A stretch of 5,913 bases of DNA, from the NCBI GenBank assembly GCA_938010495.1, contig CALLUT010000066.1, forward strand, positions 1 to 5,913, in the 5' to 3' direction. Each line of letters starts with the position of its first letter. Positions within the stretch are counted from its first letter, which is position 1. This stretch comes from Candidatus Absconditabacterales bacterium. Lineage in GTDB: Bacteria > Patescibacteria > JAEDAM01 > Absconditabacterales > Absconditicoccaceae. Shown here in pieces: positions 1-5,913 of this stretch. The notes under the pieces were generated by a model. It was given only the letters and a program-made list of their open reading frames with translations, was not told the DNA's origin and did no database searches. Made by a program: the position numbers and the translations under genes.

Positions 1-686
1 TTGTTATATAATAGTTGTGTTAATCACGTAGCGTACTGAACAAGTATGCGCACCTCTTTTTCTCAAGTAGCAATTATTTGTTTAAGAACTGCATCTTTGT
101 TAACAACGATGTTTGGAATATACACTCGATCAAATCAACTATAGTTAAATGTTGATCAATCGTTTGTTTCACATTCAATATTTTTTCTTTCGGAAAGAGA
201 GAGAAATTCATTTGCTAATATTGTACTTTCATGGTTTGAGTGTAAACAAATAATACTCTCTGGTGAAAACATATCATGAATAGCTCAAGCACTTGTACAT
301 AAAATTCAAGATTCTACACAAACTACGTTGTGGTCCAATCAGATATTGATTCAAGTGAATTCAGCATGTTTCGAATTGTGCAGATCAGCGAGATCTTTTG
401 ATTTGTTTGTTTTATATTTTGTTTTAATTGTAGTAAGAAACTTTTTCATTTGAATAGTTTGGTAGTATTGTATTATATAGGGAGCAAATTTATTATGAAA
501 TTTTTCTCAAACCAAACTAGTTATTATTGCATTAATCACTCTTTGATCTGTTATAGTGGTTAAATACATTCTAATTTCTTCAATATTTACTATAGTCTTT
601 GTATCAAAATTACTTGTTCGCTGATCTATTTTTTTAAACGGTTCTTCGATTCATGCTGAGTTACTATGGATGATAGTAATACTCAT
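1..686 (-). CDS. Nicotianamine-synthase-like SAM-binding Rossmann protein (3' end cut by window; tentative)
   Basis: With UGA read as Gly, 228 codons are open from ATG at 686 to the window edge; the C-terminus is missing. All ten glycines I see are UGA. Residues 1-115 are mostly helical and Lys-rich. From about residue 119 there is an alternating strand/helix pattern: a strand ending VVCVESG (121-127), where nicotianamine synthases have a GSG-type SAM loop; a second strand IICLHSNHES (145-154); FDRVYIPNIV (185-194), in the position of the family's YDVVF-A strand; then K197 and a closing G-x-x-x-LLY (221-227), like the family's LLYP motif. Known members join aminobutyrate units from SAM to make metal chelators such as nicotianamine or staphylopine. 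The first loop Gly is Glu here and the acidic residue after strand 2 is not obvious, so activity may differ. A generic SAM methyltransferase is the alternative. It lies 12 bases after the unrecognised gene, probably in one operon. No Shine-Dalgarno is visible. Confidence 0.55.
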
Positions 687-698
687 TTGTTACAATAA

Positions 699-1931
699 TT
701 AATAAAGTTTTTTAATATAGTATAGTTGGGTATGCTGCTTGGGTAGACAAAGTGTATACTCATATAAGGATCATTTCACTTCTCGAACTATTTCTTCCTT
801 TCATAATCTCTTCAATAAAACGGAAAGAGGAGCGATAATTTTTCATACTAAAGAATTTTTATTTTTTGAATAACTTGAACTAGGAAGGGCAGTATTTAAT
901 ATTTTATTTCAATACTCTTGAATCAGTAATCACAAAATTTCTATAGTTGCTTTTTGTGAGGGGAGGTCTTTAGATCAATATATTTTTCCATCAATCATTA
1001 TTTTATTAGTAGAAGAATCTAGAATAATTCATGCTTCATTTTTTATGTCGTTATATTCTTTTTCTATAATTAATGAATTAGTCTTATTTGTTTTTATAAT
1101 GATGCTTTTTGGTGATAAGAAATGATATATTCACTTATTTAACTGTTGTTCAATAATATATCATCTTCATCAAAATCATTCTTTTTTTGAATTATAAAGT
1201 ACAGGAGGTAATTTCTTAAAATCTAATTCAGAAGGACTATCGCTTCAAAAGAAAAATCAGTGGAGATGATTTCATACTGGCATCAGCAGCATGGATCTAT
1301 TAACTTCATTTTCTAGAGTTACCAACTTTTGGTATAAGCTTATATTGTCTAATAAGAGTTGTATACGAAATTGTTTTAATGCTTTAAGAAGAGCATCATA
1401 TGATTTGTTTTGTATGTCATTCATAAATAAATCCCATTGGTTTATGAGGGATCAAGTAATTTGATCTGAAACATTTGTATATTTTTTTTGATGAATTGGA
1501 TAATCAAAAATACAATGTTTAAAACGTTCGTTGCTTGTGATTATTTTTTTCTCAAAGCTTGTAAGTTCAGCATTAGTCCTTACTGATGTATATCATGTAT
1601 TATCTATATAGGGGAGTACATTGAATGGATTAAATGGATATCATCCTATTTTTTTAAGGAATATGTCATTTCATTTTCAACAAAAATCTATTCATGTGAT
1701 TATTGCGTTCATTCATGCAATAGCTGAATTAGAAGTGTTTTTCGTACACAACTTTGGTTGTAACTGTAATATTGAATAATGATTTCATATGTTATGTTCA
1801 TGAATAATTGATTTTTTAAGAAGTCAATCATTTACTTCCCATACACTACTTTCTTGCTGATTCTTATTCCATCAAATAAATACTCTGTGTGGAAGAGAGT
1901 ACGAAAGAAAATTATGTTGATGTGGAGACAT
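699..1931 (-). CDS. Unrecognised 410-aa protein with C-terminal winged-helix-like region
   Basis: Open for 410 codons with UGA as Gly (25 UGA against 2 GGN), ending in TAA. I do not recognise the N-terminal 300 residues. They hold an His/Asn-rich stretch (34-57), a Gly/Asp segment AGMNAIITGIDFCGKGND (72-89), PYIDNTGYTS (107-116), a helical region (160-215), and a Gly-rich EGFGGRGYII (251-260). Residues about 302-396 have the order of an OmpR/PhoB-type winged helix: a short beta lead (LDSSTNKIMIDGK), a helix ending in LLIQEYGN, a helix with APLSVLLKRLGKE (367-379), then a beta wing IVREVKGSLYEYTL (381-394) like the I-T-V-x-G-x-G-Y signature. This suggests DNA or protein binding by the C-terminus, but there is no receiver domain. 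The start is placed at ATG 1931 because AGGAG lies 8 bases upstream and UGA-Gly use begins just downstream. The frame stays open to 2057, with TTG 2042 as the alternative start (447 aa). There is no transmembrane segment or signal peptide. It probably heads an operon with the SAM-fold gene. Confidence 0.7.
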
Positions 1932-1939
1932 AAAATATT

Positions 1940-1944
1940 CTCCT
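1940..1944 (-). promoter_or_regulatory. Shine-Dalgarno AGGAG deciding the start at 1931
   Basis: On the minus strand the sequence ACAGGAGAATATTTTATG places AGGAG 8 bases before the ATG at 1931. It is the only good Shine-Dalgarno in front of any gene in this window, which makes 1931 the preferred start over the TTG at 2042. It could be chance, because the same bases are open in frame as Thr-Gly-Glu. Confidence 0.5.
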
Positions 1945-2130
1945 GTAATTGAAATACTTATCACTTGATTGTGATGCTTGAGAAATTGTTTAAGTATTAG
2001 ATTGTTTTTGGTAGTTCCACTGGTCCCATAGTTTTTATTCAAATCATGAATAAATCTTTAGTCTATAAATAGATACGAATGTTAACTTTTTTTGTGACAT
2101 TACTGATTAGTATTGCAACTTACCTCATCT

Positions 2131-2161
2131 TTGCTAGTATGTAGCCATTGTAATTTATGAT
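2131..2161 (+). promoter_or_regulatory. Possible uppS promoter
   Basis: TATGAT at 2156-2161 resembles a -10 element, with TTGCTA at 2131-2136 as a weak -35 at a 19-base spacing. If real, transcription would begin around 2168, leaving a leader of under 10 bases before the ATG at 2176. That would fit the missing Shine-Dalgarno. In DNA this AT-rich, such matches are common by chance. Confidence 0.25.
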
Positions 2162-2175
2162 ACCGACTTATTTAA

Positions 2176-2877
2176 ATGCACTATCCAAGGCACTTAGCTA
2201 TAATTCCAGATTGAAATAGAACATGGGCAAAAGCAAACTGATTCGAACAGATTGCTTGACATATTGAATGACAAAAAAAATCACTCAAACTATTAAAATA
2301 TATTTTTGAAAAGACTTCGATTGAAGTTGCTACAATGCGATGATTGAGTTCTGAAAACACAAAAAAAAGAACTCAAGAAGAACTAGATTACTTATATTGA
2401 ATATATAAATATGTGCTTGATCAAGTTGATGATCTTTTGAAATCTACAAAGATTTCTTTTCGTCGAATTGGTTCATCAGTATGATTGCCTAACGATGTAG
2501 TTGAACTTTTAAAAAGTAGAGCAGCTAAGCATAAATATGATTGATGAAAATCAATGGTACTTGCACTTAACTATGGGTGAAGAGATGAGATTGTTAGAGG
2601 AGTACAAAAAGTTATTGAGTCATGAGTATCTAAAGATGAAATTACTGAAAAATCTTTTTGAAATTACTTAGATTGTTGAGATTTACCACCAATTGACTTA
2701 GTAATTAGAACAAAATGAAAATTGGCAAAAAGAATTTCTTGATTCATGCTATGGTGGATATGATATGCTGAATTGTTTTTTACGGATCTTTTCTTCCCAG
2801 ATTTTGATGAGAAAGAACTAGAAAAAGCTTTGGCTTGGTATGACTCAATAAAAGACGAAAGAAACTTCTGAAAATAG
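2176..2877 (+). CDS. uppS: Isoprenyl (undecaprenyl) diphosphate synthase, cis-prenyltransferase
   Basis: This 233-residue enzyme condenses isopentenyl diphosphate onto farnesyl diphosphate in cis, giving the long-chain lipid carrier for peptidoglycan and surface-glycan precursors; it acts in the cytoplasm at the membrane face. Motifs in order: HLAIIPDGNRTWAK (6-19, catalytic D12 and a UGA-coded G13), AGHIEG (27-32), LSSENTKKR (57-65), LALNYGGRDEI (129-139), IDLVIRT (173-179), ISGFMLWW (187-194), GYAELFFTDLFFPDF (196-210, with metal-site Glu E199) and ERNFG (228-232). Length is slightly short of the usual 240-250. Seventeen of 20 glycines are UGA. IPDGNR and the RTKG...SGF form are closer to archaeal-type synthases than to the E. 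coli MDGNGRWA/GGEHRISNF form, and Thr replaces the usual second Arg after DGN. The start is fixed by a TAA immediately before ATG 2176. There is no Shine-Dalgarno. A hairpin and then dnaN follow. Confidence 0.93.
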
Positions 2878-2916
2878 ACAATACTTTCTTGCAATTTAAT
2901 GATATAACGATACAAC

Positions 2917-2942
2917 AAGTATAGTAATACTTTAATTTTTTT
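2917..2942 (+). terminator. Hairpin plus T-run between uppS and dnaN
   Basis: AAGTAT (2917-2922) and ATACTT (2927-2932) pair perfectly around a 4-base loop, and a run of seven T follows at 2936-2942. The layout is that of an intrinsic terminator for uppS, but the stem is only 6 bp and has little GC, so termination would be weak. The same bases include TATAGT (2920-2925), which could instead be a -10 for dnaN, although no -35 stands at the right distance. Confidence 0.35.
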
Positions 2943-2953
2943 CATATCAACTT

Positions 2954-4099
2954 ATGAAAGTAACTCTTTCTGTTCGTACTCTACAAGAGGTTTTAGATTT
3001 AGCTTCGAGATTCGTTTCTAAACATGCTACTTTGCCTATTCTTGAAAATATCTATATTAAATGAAATATTGATACAGTGGTTTTTAGAGCTACTGATATG
3101 GAAAAATATATCGAAGCTGAAATTTCTGCTGAATTAGAAAATGAATGATCAATCACAGTAAATGCAAAAACTTTGTCTGACATTGTGAGAACAATTGATG
3201 ATGATTCTGTTGTCTTACACATTGATACTTGAAAGGAAACATTATTTATTCAATCTTCTTGAGATGAATTTAAAATTAAGTGAATCCCAGCTAGTGAGTA
3301 TGTAGCAGTTCCATCAGTTCAATCAGATAGCGCAGTTGAGCTTTCTACGCGTGCATTTTCTTATGGTATTTGAAAAGTTGAATACGCTGTTACAGAAAAG
3401 AATTTCTCTCCTGTTCTTACATGAGTTTTCATGAGAACAAAAGAATATGAATGAAAGAAGAAACTAGTATTTGTATGAACTGATTCATTTAGATTAGCTG
3501 AATACAAAACTGACTTTGAATGATCTCAATGAGCTAACTTTTCATTTATTGTTCCAAAAGTACATATAAATGATATCAAGAAAGTTGCTGATTATGCTAC
3601 GGAAAAAGAAGGTGAAACAATGAATGTTTCTCTTTCTGACAATATGGTTTGATTCGATTTTACTACTCCTGATGTAAAGATTCATTGTATGTCACTTCTT
3701 ATACAAGGAAGTTTTCCAGACTATGAAAATGAAAATATTATGCCAACAACGTTTAATGCAAAAGCACTTCTTGATAAGACACAATTAGAAAAAGCTATTA
3801 GAAAAATATCAATTCTAACGAGAGATATCAATAACTTTATTTCTATACAGTGATGAGATAGTGCACTTGTTCTTAAATCTTGAGAAACAGATATGTGAGA
3901 AGCTGAAACATCAGCTCCAGCATTACTTGAATGATCATTAGTCCCATTTTGAATGAATGGTAAGTATATTTGAGACTTCTTAAAAAACATAGATTGAGAT
4001 GATGTGGAAATGCATTTAGTAAATGCAGAAAAACCAGTTATCTTTAAAGATAAAAATGATGAAGACTTTACGTATGTAGTGAGACCACTCATTAAGTAA
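2954..4099 (+). CDS. dnaN: DNA polymerase III beta subunit (sliding clamp)
   Basis: This 381-residue protein is the replication clamp: a homodimeric ring that encircles DNA and tethers polymerase III and repair factors. It begins MKVTLSVRTLQEVLDLASR, the usual first strand and helix, followed by ATLPILENI (25-33, matching the family LPIL motif) and RATDMEKYIEAEI (45-57, matching ATDLE). In the second half are VFVGTDSFRLAEY and IQGSFPDYE, the conserved G-x-FPDY before domain 3. It ends FTYVVRPLIK, where E. coli has YVVMPMRL; this tail packs near the partner-binding pocket. Length is typical (E. coli 366). About 20 of 24 glycines are UGA, including those of VGTD and IDGDD. ATG 2954 aligns with the family N-terminus; no Shine-Dalgarno is visible. 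The downstream nucleotidyltransferase gene starts 9 bases after the stop, suggesting co-transcription. dnaA and recF are not adjacent, unlike the common bacterial arrangement. Confidence 0.97.
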
Positions 4100-4108
4100 T
4101 TATAAGAT

Positions 4109-4936
4109 ATGAGCGATAATTCTTATCTATTTTATGAAATCATGAACTACCCTTTGCCGCGTCAAAGGGACTTTTTTGCTTATTGAGTTTGAAAAGAACC
4201 TCGATGATTATGATTTGTTGAAAAACCAACATGGAGTATTGTAAATGATTTACAAAATGAATATGTTGAGTTTGTAAAAGAGTGGCTTCGAGTATGGAGG
4301 TATATTCCTTTCATTGAGGCGGTATATTTATGAAATAGTATAACATTTAATTGACTTCATGATTGATCAGACATTGATCTTTTTATCGTAACCAATGTTA
4401 AAAGATTATGGCGATGAAGACTAATGAGTGTGTTTTTTTTACGAATTTTAAAAATTAAAAGAACATCAAAAAATTCAAGAAAAAGATTTTGTTTAAGTTT
4501 TACGATTACTCGTGATGCCTGTAACTTACAAACGCTAAAACTTTCACCATATGATCCATATTTTGTGTATCGAATTGCACATCTTGTACCAATATACTTT
4601 GAATTTGAAGACTATGAATTAAATATCTATAAAGAAAATGATTGGATAGGTTTCTATTTACCAAATCATCCTCTTCAACAAATAGTTGATTTAGAGATAG
4701 CAATAAAAAGATGAATGTCTGTTTCGAGAAAATTAATTGAAAAACTGTTTTGATGAGTTGTATGAGATGTTATAGAACGACTTATAAAGCTAATTTGGCT
4801 GCCTATTGTATTATGGAAACGCAAGAATTTATGAGTGATTTGAGATGATTGCATTATTGCTGATACAATGTTAAAATTCCATTTTGATAAGAGAAAAATC
4901 TATGCTTTGAAGTGGAAATTATGAAAGAAAAAATAA
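4109..4936 (+). CDS. Nucleotidyltransferase-fold protein of unknown substrate
   Basis: This 275-residue protein carries the minimal polymerase-beta-type nucleotidyltransferase signature: YLGNSITFNG (73-82, with the GNS in place of hG[GS]) followed by DGSDIDLFIV (85-94), where D88 and D90 are the expected metal ligands. A region around residues 130-140 (FCLSFTITRDA) then leads into a helical part with the YRIAHLVPIY element. As I recall, this order occurs in a widespread CPR protein family annotated only as nucleotidyltransferase domain. The N-terminus (1-60) precedes the core, and residues about 205-250 hold a hydrophobic helix (LIKLIWLPIVLW) that may contact membrane or core. Fifteen of 16 glycines are UGA. 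The substrate cannot be told: such enzymes modify antibiotics, tRNA or proteins. It follows dnaN by 9 bases without a Shine-Dalgarno, so it is probably in its transcript; a functional link is unproven. A hairpin lies just after the stop. Confidence 0.8.
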
Positions 4937-4938
4937 GA

Positions 4939-4963
4939 GTGGTAACCAAAGGTTATCACCTTT
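4939..4963 (+). terminator. Hairpin after the nucleotidyltransferase gene
   Basis: GTGGTAACC (4939-4947) pairs with GGTTATCAC (4951-4959) as a 9-bp stem with one G-U pair around an AAA loop. It begins 3 bases after the TAA stop. It is followed by CTTTATA, only a short T-run, so it may be a weak terminator or an RNA 3'-end stabiliser for the dnaN transcript. Confidence 0.5.
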
Positions 4964-4976
4964 ATACATATTAGAA

Positions 4977-5004
4977 TTGAGAATAAAGCGGACAACTCTA
5001 TACC
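4977..5004 (+). promoter_or_regulatory. Possible ftsA promoter
   Basis: TTGAGA at 4977-4982 and TATACC at 4999-5004, 16 bases apart, resemble a sigma-70-type promoter lying between the preceding hairpin and ftsA. A small inverted repeat, ACTCT (4995-4999) and AGAGT (5007-5011), overlaps the -10 and could be an operator, but it is short enough to be chance. The predicted leader before ATG 5048 would be about 35-40 bases. Confidence 0.3.
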
Positions 5005-5047
5005 TGAGAGTAGTAAATTCCTTTAAAAATAACTGAGTGATAAATAT

Positions 5048-5913
5048 ATGAATTCGATGCGTACAGTACTTGACATTTGAAACTGATATGTCAAATGAGT
5101 TGTTTTTTGAGTGGAGGATGACAAAACCGTTGTTCTTGCTAAAGAAATGGTGAGAACGAGATGAATGCGTAAATGAAAAATTCTAGATATAGAAGATTTT
5201 GCAGTTTGTGTAAATGAACTTCTTCAATCATTTGCTAAGAAACTTTGATGAGATTTTATTGAAGAAGTAGTAGTTTGAATTTCTCATCCAGCAGCAGAAA
5301 TTAAAAGAGTAGCAGAACAAAAAAGAGTATTGAGTAAAGATATCTGACATGACGATATCTCTCATCTTTCTGAAGTTGTTGCTGATGCTAGCTATAAACC
5401 AAATTATGAAGTAATAAAAATTATTCCAGTAGTATGGTTAATCGATGAAGAAACGAAGACTAAAGATCCTATTGGAATGGAGGCAAGAAAATTAGAAATT
5501 ATTGCTGATGTGTTTATGATTCCAAAAACTTACTATAATAACTTACTAGAAGTATTTAGTAGACTTGATCTTCATGTGGTAGATATTGTTCCAAACATCC
5601 TATGACTGAGTGAAGGAACATTAGATTTTGATTTGAAAGACCTTTGAGTTGTACTTGTAGATATTGGTGCAAATCAATCTTCATATGTTGTATATGAAGA
5701 ATTATATCCTTTATTCTATGGAGTAATTCCTGTGTGATGAGAAGAAGTAACGAAAGATATTTCTATCGGACTACAAGTTGATATCAAAGAAGCAGAAGCT
5801 GTAAAAAGAGAAAAATGAACTATAATATTAGATAATAGAACTATTGAAGATGAAAGTATTGATGTGAGATTCCTCTCAGATATTATGATTGCTAGATATG
5901 AAGAAATATTTGA
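5048..5913 (+). CDS. ftsA: Cell division protein FtsA (3' end cut by window)
   Basis: FtsA is the actin-like ATPase that tethers FtsZ to the membrane and recruits the divisome. The 288 complete codons here cover roughly the first two thirds. Visible elements: the phosphate-1 loop VLDIGNGYVKG (7-17, three UGA-coded Gly); GKILDIEDF followed by the 1C/SHS2 domain starting at VVVGIS; DPIGMEARKLEI, matching the family's DPIGM-x-G-x-RLE; and the phosphate-2 loop VLVDIGANQSSYVVYE with VIPVGGEEVTKDISIGL and EAEAVKREKG, the standard FtsA series after domain 2A. DIGANQSS replaces the more usual DIGGGTTD. The C-terminal amphipathic membrane helix would lie beyond the window. Fifteen of 20 glycines are UGA. 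The start is ATG 5048; ATG 5057 (giving MRTVLDIG) is equally possible. Neither has a Shine-Dalgarno. In most bacteria ftsZ follows, which would lie outside this window. Confidence 0.92.

Larger units (their letters stand above)
1932..2175. promoter_or_regulatory. Divergent intergenic region between the minus-strand pair and uppS
   Basis: This region must hold the start signals for transcription in both directions. Toward uppS I can suggest a -10. Toward the minus-strand genes I see no convincing -35/-10 pair. A 12-base palindrome TCTATAAATAGA lies at 2062-2073 and could be an operator or chance in AT-rich DNA. Two short minus-strand reading frames occupy part of it: the in-frame 5' extension of the unrecognised gene (2057 to 1932) and a 21-codon frame from ATG 2100 to TAA at 2035 in another register. 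Neither uses UGA-Gly like the confirmed genes, so I treat the region as non-coding, with the caveat that it could hold a decayed N-terminus. Confidence 0.45.

Noticed and set aside
1932..2057. Possible opine dehydrogenase (CntM-like) remnant next to the nicotianamine-synthase-like gene
   Set aside because: A short stretch loosely recalls the middle of staphylopine dehydrogenase, which would have made an appealing metallophore operon. However, it lies upstream of the preferred start, has non-UGA glycines, and the rest of the 410-aa protein does not follow that family.
2664..2945. 93-codon minus-strand reading frame
   Set aside because: It lies antisense to the uppS 3' end and has low-complexity Ser/Lys composition with no family features.
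3721..4092. 123-codon minus-strand reading frame
   Set aside because: It lies antisense to dnaN, whose conserved C-terminal sequence explains the bases.
4506..4703. 65-codon minus-strand reading frame
   Set aside because: It lies antisense to the nucleotidyltransferase gene. The plus-strand 96-codon frame at 4424-4714 is only the UGA-free inner part of that same gene.
5070..5097. Overlapping inverted repeats (TTGACAT/ATGTCAA and CATTTGA/TCAAATG)
   Set aside because: They lie inside the ftsA phosphate-1 loop coding sequence; the Asp-Ile-Gly-x-Gly-x-Val-Lys-Gly codons explain them, and arms of this length are expected by chance in AT-rich DNA.
1..5913. Region of broken genes (many in-frame UGA codons)
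   Set aside because: The in-frame stops are almost all UGA and fall at glycine positions of intact families; UAA and UAG appear only at gene ends. This is recoding, not decay.
1..5913. CRISPR arrays, tRNAs, insertion sequences, direct repeats
   Set aside because: I looked for spaced direct repeats, cloverleaf-like sequences and transposase motifs and saw none that hold up.

Overview
The window reads as chromosome from a bacterium that uses UGA as a glycine codon (translation table 25), that is a member of Absconditabacteria (SR1) or Gracilibacteria, small-genome lineages of the Patescibacteria/CPR. The DNA is strongly AT-rich. Under the standard code it looks almost gene-free. With UGA read as Gly it resolves into six closely packed genes. 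By my hand count about 100 of roughly 117 glycine codons in these genes are UGA. They include invariant glycines in UppS, DnaN and FtsA, so the recoding is visible in the sequence itself.

Layout: positions 1-1931 carry two genes on the minus strand, 12 bases apart. The upstream one (1931 to 699) encodes a 410-residue protein that I do not recognise, with a C-terminal region resembling an OmpR/PhoB-type winged helix. The downstream one (686 to 1, cut by the window edge) resembles the Rossmann core of nicotianamine-synthase-like enzymes. Positions 1932-2175 are a divergent intergenic region. From 2176 to the end, four genes run on the plus strand: uppS (lipid carrier for cell-wall synthesis), dnaN (sliding clamp), a small nucleotidyltransferase-fold protein, and the 5' part of ftsA (divisome actin homologue).

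The plus-strand genes form a housekeeping block joining envelope synthesis, replication and division. dnaN and the nucleotidyltransferase gene are 9 bases apart and are probably co-transcribed. Hairpins follow uppS and the nucleotidyltransferase gene. Most starts lack a Shine-Dalgarno sequence. The exception is the unrecognised minus-strand gene, which has AGGAG 8 bases before its ATG. The minus-strand pair is the least explained part of the window and the best candidate for something new. I saw no tRNA, rRNA, CRISPR array, insertion sequence or transposase.
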